Shown here one piece after another: positions 35,131 to 45,861 of a DNA stretch of 64,000 nt. The number at the start of each line of letters is the position of its first letter. Within the stretch, counting starts at the first letter, position 1. The notes under the pieces are model-generated. The model searched no databases, had not been told where the DNA came from, and was given only the letters and a program-made list of their open reading frames with translations. This DNA is from Antilocapra americana (lineage: Eukaryota; Chordata; Mammalia; Artiodactyla; Antilocapridae): NCBI GenBank assembly GCA_007570785.1, contig ML662465.1:6995974-7059973 (forward strand), given 5' to 3'. The translations under genes and the position numbers were made by a program.

Positions 35131-35486
35131 CAAAACAAAACAGAAACAATACGGTCACAAATTCAACTGAAGACTAAAAAAACGCTCTGCACCTTCATGC
35201 ACCCCGCAATAGAACAGCTTCACTGACTCTCTCTTGCAGTTTGAGGAGGATCATCCTGCTTGTCTGTTCATCTGCCTGTGATTCTGCAGAAGTGATTAGA
35301 TTTCTCATGTTGCTTACGGGGAACTCCAACTGCCTAAACTTGAATTAGAATATGCTATTTGCCTCTCTACACACCTCAAGTCTCCTTCTTTCTTTCTAAA
35401 TATGAGGTATGTCAAGAACAGAAAAGGATGCTTCTTAAAGAATGGTCTGCTTCCATTCTTGAACTCTAAATGTTCTTAGTGCAAAT

Positions 35487-35714
35487 GCGCGTGTGCATGC
35501 CCAGTCCCTTCAGTTATGTCCCACTCTTTGTGACGATATGGACCGTAGTCCACCAGGGTCCTCTGTCCCCAGGATTTTCCAGGCATGAATACTGAAGTGG
35601 GTTGCCATACCCTCCTCCAAGGGATCTTCCTGACCCAGGGATCGAACCCATGTCTCTTATGTCTCCCACATTGGCAGGTAGGTTCTTTATCTCTAGGGGC
35701 AACCTGGAAAGCCC
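35487..35714 (-). mobile_element. Bov-tA SINE with exact 12-bp TSD
   Basis: Flanked by CTTAGTGCAAAT at 35475-35486 and 35715-35726. Only in unit B. Confidence 0.92.
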
Positions 35715-36145
35715 CTTAGTGCAAATATCCTTTTACAAATGTAGAATGTTGGCTTGAGTTTTGGAAATACACAAACTTTGATATTAATTTAAATGGACTC
35801 TTTTGGCAGAAAATTGGTGTGTCTATTTGTGTGTGTTTTATCTACAAAAAAGGTGATTTTTGTTCCAGGCTTTATATTCTTCTTATCTTTAACTCAACTG
35901 CTAAAATGTAAAGACATTGCTCTCTAGGCTGTACCATTCTGACAGCTCCATCATTTCTGAATGTTTCTTTTCAGATATTCAAAATACTCAGGACAAGGTC
36001 CTTGTCCCCACTCTGATAAATGATGTTGTTTCATATTTCTAGGAGAGAAAATAGAAATCCCACTTAATAGATTTGCACATGCTGGAATCACAAGCCACTC
36101 ATGTAAGTCTATGAAGAAGGAACATATGTTTTCTTTGAAGGACTC

Positions 36146-36151
36146 TTTATT
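36146..36151 (-). terminator. Poly(A) signal AATAAA of gene 1
   Basis: AATAAAG on the minus strand, 113 nt downstream of the TGA of the terminal ABCA exon. The same signal in the same position follows the orphan exon in the other duplication arm, which supports it as the real 3' processing signal. Confidence 0.7.
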
Positions 36152-36263
36152 ACATAAATATATTTATATCAAGATATACACTCACAGGGATGCCCTTCTC
36201 TGTATCCAAGTATAGTAGAGAGTAGTCTAAGGAACACGTAGGATCACTAGTTGCAAGTGAGTC

Positions 36264-36398
36264 TCAAGATGCTTTTTTTTCAACTTCTGGGTTCTGTTGA
36301 CCAGCAAAAGTCAGGAAGACTTGTTCCAGTGTTATCTGACTGATGGAATAGTCTTCTAAATTGAACTCTTCTTTAGCTTCCTCCAAAATACCGAACAT
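36264..36398 (-). CDS. ABCA gene 1, terminal coding exon with stop
   Basis: Acceptor GTTGCTGTTAAAG, then 44 codons and TGA (36264-36266). It encodes [32 protein letters not shown] and a short basic tail ending KKAS. ABCA3-type proteins end with 'xVFGILExAKExxxxxDYSxSQIxLEQVFLxFA' plus a few variable residues, so this is the expected C-terminus. The AATAAA lies 113 nt past the stop. The reading frame is clear, but the penultimate exon that should feed it was not found, so its link to the 43 kb exon rests on family order and on position. The surrounding sequence is one arm of the duplication that also carries the orphan exon near 29 kb. Confidence 0.88.
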   Translation of the reverse strand: MFGILEEAKEEFNLEDYSISQITLEQVFLTFAGQQNPEVEKKAS

Positions 36399-37492
36399 CT
36401 TTAACAGCAACAACATAAAGTACAGTTACCATTGTAATCCTCCTTTCCAGCCCACCACCCAGATGAGTCTCTCCTACACTTCCTCCAACTGCCGCCGAGT
36501 TAATGGTGGAGGACAAAAGATACAAAAGGTGGGGATGAGATAACAGACAAAGTAGATCATTGAGAATTTGAGAAGAAGCAGGTCTCTGTCCCCATTCTCT
36601 TGATGGATATAGACAAAAAGAGGGACTTAAAGGTGGAAATCTGACTTGATTAGAATTAATTCCTTGGACCATTGAAAGTAACCTAAAGTCTCTGCTCCTC
36701 CTATAGCCCATTTCATAAGACTAAATCCCAAATGCTTTAGTGCTCTCTTAACATACAATAATATTAGAAGGGCATGGTTTCTGCATTCACCTCTCCCCAG
36801 CTATAGTCCTTGCTGGGAATGTAGTAGTTAATGATTCCTTGATTCTCATCTTTTAATTCACTACCTAAGAAAGAAAAGATAGGATAGATACATAATTTTG
36901 CATATTGCTTTTTAAATATCAAAATACTGATACATCAGCTTAATTATATGTATAACAGAGGGATAAATAGATATGGCTAGTAAAAAAGGGATGTAATCCA
37001 AAAGCCTACCTCTTTAGTATACATGATAACAGTTAATTTCTTCAGCAGATTTATTCCTGGTGTAGTAGGCTTTGTTGTATGGGATTATAGGATTATTGAG
37101 GACAGACTTTCAGGCACAAAATGTTTTCAACTCACATGCCTAAAGGATGAAACTTGAGCCTTCTAAAATTCTAATGCTGTAAGATGTAATTCCTAATAAT
37201 TAGGGCTGAGAATATAAATGGGTGGGATTTTCATTCTGGCTTTATGAACATGTATGAATGTACAGTATGTTTCTGGGAAGAGAGAAGAGGCTTTCTTGCT
37301 ATTCTCATGATCCTATGCTAGGTTAAAGAGGAAATCATACATATAAACCACCAAAGTCAGGCTGTATGTTCTTTTTCAAGTGAATAAGAATCCTCTGGTG
37401 CAAGTTGGGGGAAGAAGTGGTATACTTTCCAGATTTAGAACAAACATATTTGTTTATGCTTATCATTGTATTTTGTAAATTATTACAATACA

Positions 37493-37838
37493 GAGGAGCC
37501 TGGTGGGCTGCCATCTATGGGGTCATACAGAGTCGTACACTGTACTTCATACACGACTGAAGTGACTTAGCAGCAGCAGCAGCAAATTAGTTGAGATTTT
37601 AAATATTTTAAACTATGTTAATATAATCAACCGTCTGGTGGCTCAGATGGTAAAGCGTCTGCCTACAGTGTGGGAGGCCTGGGTCCGACCCCTGGGTAGG
37701 GAAGATCCTCTGGAGAAGAAAACAGCAACCCACTCCAGTACTCTTGCCCGGAAAATCCCATGGACAGAGGAGCCTAGGTTACAGTCCATGGGGTCGCAAA
37801 GAGTTGGACATGACTGAGCGACTTCACTTTCTTTTCTA
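37493..37838 (+). mobile_element. Two Bov-tA SINEs
   Basis: A 3' fragment ending in (AGC)n (37493-37590) and a near-complete copy (37630-37838, GTCTGGTGGCTCAGATGGTA ... GGTTACAGTCCATGGGGTCG). Confidence 0.85.
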
Positions 37839-38194
37839 ATATAATCAAACTAGGAAGCCATTAGACTGAGGTGGCTCTAATTCTTTGATAGCCTATTTAA
37901 GGAAATCAAAACCTAAGCCAGAGAAAATGTACTTTAATCTGAGGAAATGAACTTGAAGCACATCCAATCAAAAAGAGCCAACTATGTTTCCCCAAATAAG
38001 GCAACTGCTTAAGCTCTAGCAAGTCAAATATTTCCTTACTTTTCCCCATGTCTTCTCTATAAACATCTCTCCCCTAATTCCTGTCTGTGGAGACCTCCTA
38101 ACCACCTTTGGTGACACCCAGTTAGAATCAATGAACACTCTGATAAACTCTTGAAAATTTTTGATATGCATCAGATGAGTAGTTCCGACATCAA

Positions 38195-38408
38195 GGTGAA
38201 AGTGAAAATGTTAGTTGCTCAGACATGTCTGATTCTTTGTGACCCCTTGAACTGTAGCCTGCCAGGCTCCTCTGTCCATGGAATCCTCCAGGCAAGAATA
38301 CTGGAATGAGTTGCCACTCCCTTCTACAGGGGATCTTCCTGACACAGGGATCAGTCTGGGTTTCCTGCATTGCAGGCAGAGTCTTTACTGTCTGAGCCAC
38401 CAGGGAAG
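38195..38408 (-). mobile_element. Bov-tA SINE
   Basis: GTGAAAATGTTAGTTGCTCA ... GTCTTTACTGTCTGAGCCAC. Confidence 0.9.
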
Positions 38409-38939
38409 TAAAGTAGGATCCAGAATGGTGCCCAATGGCTCTATGAGCAAAGTGCAACCAGATCTAGGTACTCGATGAGCCCTTTGTTTTCACTACTTTC
38501 TCACTGCACCTGAAGGTCTTGAGTAAGTCCCTCTTGGATATTTGAGCTCCTAGCTTTTCTGTCAAGAGCTCTGTAACTTGAGTTTTTTTTTTTCTCTTTT
38601 AACCTGACTAGATATGGAGTTGGACTGGATCTGATTTAAATGTTATTAGCTCTCTGTCTACAACCAAACTGGGTTCAGAGTCAGACTAGGTCCAACTTAA
38701 ACTGGACTAGGTTCAGTGTGAGGCCTCTGGTAGGTAAAACATTTTCTTAATGAAAGGAAAGAAGAAAATGACTTCCTCCATATTCAGAGAGTTTGGGACT
38801 CCAGCTAACTATATGGACAAAAATTATGGGTCCATGTGTTTTTATCCATTTGACTAATGTCTGTCTTTTGATCGGAGAGTTTAATAAACTTTAAATGGGC
38901 TTCATCTTTTCCTGGGCTTCATCTGAAGGATAGCTCTTC

Positions 38940-41620
38940 CAGTTATATTACTGTTGGTTAACATTTTTTCTTTCAATATTTTGAGTATATATTTTCAATT
39001 TCTCTTAACTTGAAAATTTTCCACTGAGAAATCTGCTGATAGGTTTGTGGGGTTTCCTTGTTTGACAGATTACTTTTATCTTGCCTTTTGTCTTTGACTT
39101 TTGACACATTTATTATAGTATGCTTTAGCCCCTTTCTGGTTCAACTATTTGGAGTTCTTTGGGCTTCATGAATCTGAAAATCCATATCCCTCCCAAAGTT
39201 TGGGAAAATTTCAGCTATTATTTCTTTAAATAGACTTTCAGTTCTTTTCTCTTTTCCTTCTGGGATTTCCATAAAATATATATTGTTTCTCTTATAGTGC
39301 CCTGTAAATTTTGTCAGCTTTCTTCATTTTTTAATCACTCTTCATTCTTTTTGCATCTCTGAGTGGATAATTTCAAACGACCTATCTCATAGTTCACTAA
39401 TTCTTTCTTCTGATTCATTGAATCTACTGAATTTTTCAGTTTAGTCATTATATTTTCAGTTCTAGGATTTCTGTTTGGGCTTTTTTATGGTGCCTATTTT
39501 TGTTGTTGTTGTTGTTGTATTTTTCATTTTCTTTTTGCATTGTACAACTAATTTCACTTGGTTGTCTTTCTGTGTGTTCATGTAGTTCATTAAACATCTT
39601 TAAAAGGACTGTTCTAAATTCCTTGTCAGACAGCCCATAGATCTCCATTTCTTTAAGGCATTTCATTAGTTTCTTTTGGTAGTGTTATGTATACCTGACT
39701 CTCTGTGGTCCTTGATTCCTTTAGTTTGTATCCACTTTTGATAAGTAGTCTCCTCTTGTAGAGTTTACGGACTCACTTCAGCAGGGATACACCTTTACTC
39801 ATCAGCTCAGCTAAAGGTTTGGACTGTTTGTGTGGCAGCATCCAGGGGCAGGCAGCCTTGCTAACAAGGTCTTGGCTTGGGCAAGTACACTGCTTGTGAT
39901 CTGAGGTTGAAGGTGGGTGGGTGGGCAGGGCTGCTGTCCGATTTCTGTGGTTGAACTGACCTTCCTGCTGAGCTGTTCAAGCATGGCAGCTGGATAGACT
40001 CCCTGGATGGGCAAGACTCATGACTACAGGCTACTACTTCACAGTCTAGTGGTGACATTAACTGAGATCTGTAATCACCTCTGGCCTGTTGAGGTACAGG
40101 CTGTGCTCCCTGGCAGGGTAGGACCACTCTTTGACTCCATGATTGGGCAAGGCTACATATGGGCTGGACACAACTGCTCTTGGGGGAGGGGTTCATATTA
40201 TGCTCCTTGACTGGATGGTGCCAATTTCTGGTCTCTATGTTCAGGTGGGGCCACAGACAGGACTTTATAGTTAGATGTGGCCTCAGGCTGTGTTCATGAT
40301 TATACTGGAAAGTAAACTATTGCACTCAAAGTTGGGTAGGACTGCAGGCTAGTCTTCACAATCTAGTAGGCTCTTGGTTGTGCTTCATTGCTGGCTAAGG
40401 CTACAGGCTGGGCTACTTTCAAGAGGGCCACCAGTTATATTCCACAGTTGTATGGGCTCGAGACTACTCTGTGGTCAGACAGGGTTACTGTCTGGGCTCT
40501 GTCTTCAAGTCAGGCCCTAGGCTATGCTCCATGAATGGGCAGAGTCACTGACTGGACTTTTTAATGTGAGCAAATCCATATGCTGTGTTTAGCAACTGAG
40601 CAAGGCTATAATTTGGGCTCTGCAGGTGGGCAATATCACAGGCTAAATTCCAAGGCCATCCTGGTGATGCAGGGCCAGAGGCTACACTTAACAGTTGTGC
40701 AAGACTGTTGGTTTGGCTCCCAACCAAGCATGTCTGTAGAATGGGCTTAACAGATGCCCAAATTCACTGGCCAGGTGGATTGGAAGCTATACTCAGCAAT
40801 TGGATAGAGCTGTGAATTTGCTTCTCTTCCTAGACAGGGCCATGGAACAGGCTCCATAGTTGATAGGGTTTGTTGGCTGGGGACCCAAATCAGGCAGACT
40901 CGCCCTTTGAGCTCTGTGGTCAGATAAGGCCAAAGTGCAGCTATAGGTTGGGTTCCGTGGTTCTTCCTAAATTCTCTGGCCAGGTTTCCTGGTTGGAGGA
41001 AACTAGAGGCTATACTCAGCAGATGGTCAGGGGCTTTGAATCTGCTTCTCTAGTCAGCAGGGCCACAGAATGACTCTATACCTGGTACAGCTAGTTGGCT
41101 AGGGACTCAAGTCTGGTAGAAGTACCCTCCAAGCTCTCACACCAGACATGGCCACCATTTCAGCTTTGCAGATGAGCAGAGCCATTGGTCTGGAACTCTA
41201 CTCCAATGCTGCTGCAAGGAGGAATGTGGTTTTGCTAAGATCTGAGTGCTCAGTGCTTGAAGCACCAGCCCTCTGCTCTGTCTTTATGTAGTCTCCAGTG
41301 GTAAGGCCTCTCACAGGTTCACCCAGTGATCCTTGAGAGTTAAGACCCACGTGGGCCTCCGAAGAAGCATTCTGCAACACTGAGGGACCTGATGAACACC
41401 ACTGACTCTCTTTTCCCAAGTGGAGAAACTGCAGGTCTAAGGGAGAGTTGATACAGTCCGTGTATAGCTCTTCCTCTTACACTTCTCATATCTCTCCTGG
41501 TTTCTATTGCCCAGGAGGTTGCTTCAACCTTACCTCCAGGTTCTGGGATTTTCACAATGGTGTCTTGTCTACAGATAGTTACTAGTTGGTATTCTTATGA
41601 ATATGACCTTCCCAACTGAT
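38940..41620 (-). mobile_element. Antisense old LINE-1 5' region with GC-richer degenerate repeats
   Basis: 38.94-39.7 kb matches antisense L1 5' text (GAAATCTGCTGATAGGTTTG; CAGCTATTATTTCTTTAAAT; GATTTCTGTTTGGGC). 39.8-41.2 kb is built of loosely repeated units around CAGGCT...GGGCTC and GGGCAAGGCTA. Inserted in unit B. The short open frames here are not genes. Confidence 0.55.
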
Positions 41621-41870
41621 GTTGGGAATGGCCCATGCTGCCATCTTTATATCACTCTCAATATTATAAGTTTGACTCATGCTGTTACATATAGTTATTT
41701 CATTCATTTCCCCTTCTGCACAGTGGTAATCTGGTATATGATTATTTCATAACTTATTTTCCATTCAACTGCTGGCAGGTATAATGTGAATACCATTGAT
41801 TTAAATATTTTATTTATCTCATGGCACAGATGGATGCAAGTATAATAACGTAAGGAACAGCCACCATCAG

Positions 41871-42572
41871 TTGAAAATGTTCCTCAAACCCACATTTCTA
41901 TTTAAGCTTTTGTGTTCACATCCTCAAGGGCAGGTCTCTGATGTTTAGTGTTTCATCTTTAAGACTTGTCCTAGAGAAAGTTGCTGGGACAGCACACAGT
42001 AAATGAGACTTTCTGTTCACAGCTTTTCTTTGTAGTGCTTTAGGCACTGTATCTCAGAAATATTTGCTGAATGAATGCATAAATGAGTATTAAACTTCTT
42101 AATAAACTACTAATGACAACACTGAGGTAATTCTATTTCCCATACATCTGTTCCCCAGATCTGCTCTACCTTCTATTTCTTTTTATTTTCTGCTCTCCAT
42201 TCTTACTGTGTAAGAACTTGCAACTCCTCAGCCTGACACACAATGGGGATGTCTGTGATAGTTTGCTTAGCATAGCAGAATGGAAATTAATATGAAAAAG
42301 CAGAATTAATAAAAGTATTACCATGTTTCTTCTTTATATTTAGGAAGGAAATATAAGAGATAGAAAGAAATAATTGCTGTCTCTGGCATTGTACCATAGA
42401 GTCAAAGAAATGCTTATTGAATATAGCACGAAGAAGTGCTATTCTTGCAAGGAGAAAAAAGCTTAGATGTTCTTGTTTCCATTTCAGTTTCATATCCTGA
42501 CTGGGACAGCAAAAGACCACAGTTATATTTTCAGTGTGACGTTATAACCTTAAAACTTTTCATGAGTGATAT
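41871..42572. other. Sequence between unit B and an MLT1 LTR, nothing certain
   Basis: The penultimate exon of ABCA gene 1 is expected between 36.4 and 43.26 kb. I scanned this stretch and saw no convincing candidate. Confidence 0.4.
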
Positions 42573-42933
42573 TATGGCTCCCACCCCCACCAAATTCACT
42601 TGCTGAAGCCCTAACCCCAGTTGATTGTGTGTGGTCATATAACCTTTAAGGAAGTAATTAATGATAAATGAGGTCATAAGGGTGGTACCTGGATCCACTA
42701 TGACACATGTCCTTCTAAGAAGAGTAAGAGACACCAGGGATGCATACACATGGAAAAAAAGCTGTCAGATGACAGCGAGAGAAGGAGGCCATCTGTGGGC
42801 CAAAAAGAGAGGCCTCAGGAGAAACCAGACCTCCTGAAATCTTGATACTGAACTACTATATTGAATAAATTTCTGCCATTATGACAGTCAGTCTGTGGTA
42901 TCTTATTATAGTAGCCCTAGAGGACTAATACAA
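42573..42933 (+). mobile_element. MLT1-type (ERVL-MaLR) solitary LTR
   Basis: TTGCTGAAGCCCTAACCCCA, GAGGTCATAAGGGTGGTACC, TGTCCTTCTAAGAAGAGTAA, AAATTTCTGCCATTATGACA, GCCCTAGAGGACTAATAC, in the MLT1 consensus order. Old, diverged, non-coding. Confidence 0.85.
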
Positions 42934-43263
42934 ATTATATTTACTAAAAATTGAGAATTATGTTCAAACATGATTTTAGGTATATAGGCCATATGGACAG
43001 CTCTAATGTCACAACTACCTTACTAGTTAATATACACCAAGATATTGGTGAATACTTCTGTTCTTTGTGCAAACTTCTTAGTACAACCAAACATAAAAAG
43101 TTTAAAGGAACAAGCAATCCAAAAATAATTCAACATGGAAGGGCAATTAATATCAATAATTCACGAGAAATAGTTACTGGAGATATATAGCATATGGATG
43201 GTGAGAACAATAAATATGATTTAACACATCTATATCAAAGCTAACCTGACCAACCAAATTTAC

Positions 43264-43454
43264 CTGGGAAAGCTGTTTCAATAAAAGTTTTAAAATCCTT
43301 TAATTTGTTCACATCTTCGTCAATATTGATCTTGACTTTTAGGATGTATACGTTGCCAAATTTGTTCTTGAGATGCTGAGGGCTGCCCAGACACACAAAC
43401 TTTCCCTTCACCATGATAGCCAGCTTAGTACAAAGAGCATCGCATTCCTCCATA
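43264..43454 (-). CDS. ABCA gene 1, NBD2 post-H-loop exon
   Basis: 191 nt; its first base completes the split Ser of ITSHS, then [39 protein letters not shown], and a tail ending FIETAFP with one base of Gly. Acceptor TATTCTACTAG, donor GTAAAT. In ABCA proteins 'SMEECEALCTRLAIM...G.F.[13 protein letters not shown]' closes the second ATPase domain, and the match is close. The following exon should begin with two bases completing Gly and lead to the terminal exon at 36.4 kb; I could not find it. Confidence 0.92.
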
Positions 43455-43912
43455 CTAGTAGAATAAAACACCAAAATGATGTGAAGCTGTAAAAAATCTC
43501 TATCAGAAGATATTCTATAGTTCAAATATCCAGTATTTTGTGATCCTCTTTGAAAAAGGAAGCTTCATCTGCCCCTCATCAACATCATGGCGAATGGAGA
43601 TGTTTTCAAATTCAAAGCAGTAAAATAATCTACAGGATATAATGTATAGCACATGGAATATGGCCAATATTTTTAATAACTTTAAATGGAGTATAATCTA
43701 TGAAAATATTGAATCACTAAGTCGCAAACTTGAAACTAATATAATATTGTAAATCCACTGCACTTTAATTTTTTAAAAAGTAGTAGAAGACCAAATCCTC
43801 AAATGGAACAGTTCTTGAACTTCCTCCCCTCTCCTCTCAATGAAAACTCCTTCCCATAGATCATACCACTATAACTCTTCTAACCCTTAACAAGCCTCCC
43901 AGTGAGCCACAC

Positions 43913-44083
43913 CTGTGAGATGTTATGATAATTGCTTTGCCACTGTTACGTGTCCGAGTCACCGCATTCCAGAGTAGGCGCCGGGCTACTGGGTCCATAC
44001 CAGTTGATGGCTCATCCAGGAAGATGACCGAGGGCTTTCCCATGAGGGCAATAGCAGTACTCAGTCTACGTTTGTTTCCTCCA
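43913..44083 (-). CDS. ABCA gene 1, NBD2 signature / Walker B exon
   Basis: 171 nt; enters with one base (T completing the Ser of the signature) and leaves with two (AG of another Ser). Acceptor ...GATGAAG, donor GTGTGG. It encodes [19 protein letters not shown] then [19 protein letters not shown]. This gives the ABC signature (Y)SGGNKRRLS, Walker B VIFLDEP with catalytic Glu, and the D-loop. It ends GKAIIITSH, the switch His of the H-loop. All catalytic motifs are intact, so this NBD2 looks competent for ATP hydrolysis. The acceptor is somewhat weak (pyrimidine tract interrupted by AATGATG). Confidence 0.93.
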
Positions 44084-44278
44084 CTTCATCATTAAGGAAG
44101 GAGAGAGAAAGCAGAAACAGAGATGGGTATATGTGACAGCAATTTAATACATTAAAAACATATAGTTAATATATATCTATTATTTACAGGAAACAATTAA
44201 ATTATTTCCGAAATGCTGAGTCATAGGAAACATCCAAGATATTAAAAACACTGATTGCATGTCATTCAGCCAAGGCGT

Positions 44279-44480
44279 TGGGCTTCCCATGTGGCACTAG
44301 TGATAAAGAACTGCTTGCCAGTGCAGGAGATTTAAGAGACATGGGTTTGATTCCTGGGTCAGGAAGATCCCCTGCAGGAGGACATGGCAACCCACTCCAG
44401 TATTCTCGCCTGAACAACCTCATGGACAGAGGAGTCTGGTGGGCTACAGTCCATAGGGTAACAATGAGTGGGACATGCAC
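44279..44480 (+). mobile_element. Bov-tA SINE in a gene 1 intron
   Basis: GGGCTTCCCATGTGGCACTA ... GGGCTACAGTCCATAGGGTA. Lies between the signature and Q-loop exons. Confidence 0.88.
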
Positions 44481-44943
44481 GCATGCAACCAAGGCATCAG
44501 TTCCAAACGCAAATATATAAATCAAGTCATTTTCATTGGGAATATAGAAAGGTGTCTACATTTATCTACCAGAGTTCCTTTAGATTCCCAGATATATAAA
44601 CCGTATATTTACCAGGCAAATACAAAGAATTTCACATGGTCATTGAGAGACAAAGAACAACAGAGAATAAGAGAGAGATATGCTTTCATTTATAATTCAA
44701 TGACTACATTTGCAGTTGAACCAGGATTGTGTTTCATCTCTGCAAGGGAAAATTGTGATACTAATTAGGTCTGCTTTATTGCTGATATCTCAGTACTGGC
44801 AAGGCATTATATTATTTCCCAGTCATTGCTTCTGTTTGTCAGTGGAACTCTGGCTAGATTGTGGGCACCTAATTCCAAAGACCAGAATCAGCAGAAAGCT
44901 CCTCAGTATTCACTGCAATGAGAGCATCAGTATAATATCTCAC

Positions 44944-45131
44944 CTGTAAGTGTAAATATACTTGTCAGCATAGGGTTCCAGATTCAGTTCTTGCATTGAC
45001 TTCTTTACATAATTGTTAATTTTGGTCTCAGGAATCCCCCACAATCTGGCATACATGGTCATTATTTCTCGAGCAGTCATGTAATCCAGCAAGGCATCAA
45101 ACTGTGGGCAGTAACCAACTTTTGATCTTAC
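44944..45131 (-). CDS. ABCA gene 1, NBD2 Q-loop and helical-subdomain exon
   Basis: 188 nt: 62 codons plus two bases (AG) of a split Ser. Acceptor TTTTATTTTAG, donor GTGAGA. It encodes VRSKVGYCPQFDALLDYMTA, the Q-loop (GYCPQFDAL) that couples ATP binding to the membrane domains. It then gives the helical subdomain (REIMTMYARLWGIPE...) and ends DKYIYTY just before the ABC signature. Fits directly between the Walker A exon and the signature exon, both in phase and in family sequence order. Confidence 0.92.
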
Positions 45132-45861
45132 CTAAAATAAAAGAACAACAATGGACATAAGTCAACTATATCTCACTGAGTATATAGTATACACAAATAA
45201 GATAGAAGACCTGATGCTTTCCAGCTCATGCCTCTAAAAAGGTTATAACCCAGAGTTTTAGTAAATAATTTCTTTCCCAGTGATTACAGAGTTATTGCTG
45301 TTGTAAGCTATTGTCATGTATTAAAATTAAAACTATGACAGCTCTAAAAAGTAAAAGAGTTCTAAATTAATAGTGTGATGTCCACTGTTGATAACTGAAT
45401 GGCTATTTTTGAACTTTGATATCTTATTTTCTCTAATAAATCTTTATTAGTTTAGTCCTAAGGGATTTCAGGATTTCATAATCAAAGACTGTCATAGAAG
45501 GAGAGCCTATGCAGTTATACCTAGGCTATGCTCAGTGATATCCTACTTTTTGGTAGTGAAGATAAATGGACTATAAGTGGGTTCCTCCATCTCTCTGTTA
45601 TATGTAATATTACTTTGTGAGAATCATCTAAATTGCCAATGAGCAGAATTGGGATCCCAGCATATATTAGTCATGGGAGAAGTCTGGACATATTATAAAA
45701 AGTTTATAATATTCAGAGAAAATATCTGACAACATGGAATTAAATTAAAAATCAATAATAAAACAAATATTTTAGAAACTTTAATAGTTTTCATGTTTCA
45801 AAATGAATTTCTAAGACTACATCCTTAATTCATAGGCTGAAAAGCTTAATTTATCTTTACC

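Larger units (their letters stand above)
32560..41870. repeat. Segmental duplication, unit B
   Basis: Right arm of the tandem duplication, carrying the functional terminal exon of gene 1. The spacing to unit A is about 9.48 kb at the islands but 7.36 kb at the terminal exons, because of arm-specific insertions. The arm is interrupted by Bov-tA copies at 34.1, 35.5, 37.6 and 38.2 kb and by an L1 5' region at 38.9-41.6 kb. Homology resumes near 41690-41870 (unit A 30520-30720). Confidence 0.85.

Noticed and set aside
42287..42520. Candidate penultimate ABCA exon (a peptide including KLKWKQEH after an AG)
   Set aside because: The phase needed to follow the 43.26-kb exon gives a different peptide with an early stop, and no ABCA C-terminal motif is present.
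43020..43090. Candidate exon ending ...AAG|GTAGTT on the minus strand
   Set aside because: The frame that reaches the donor has no family similarity and the other frame stops.
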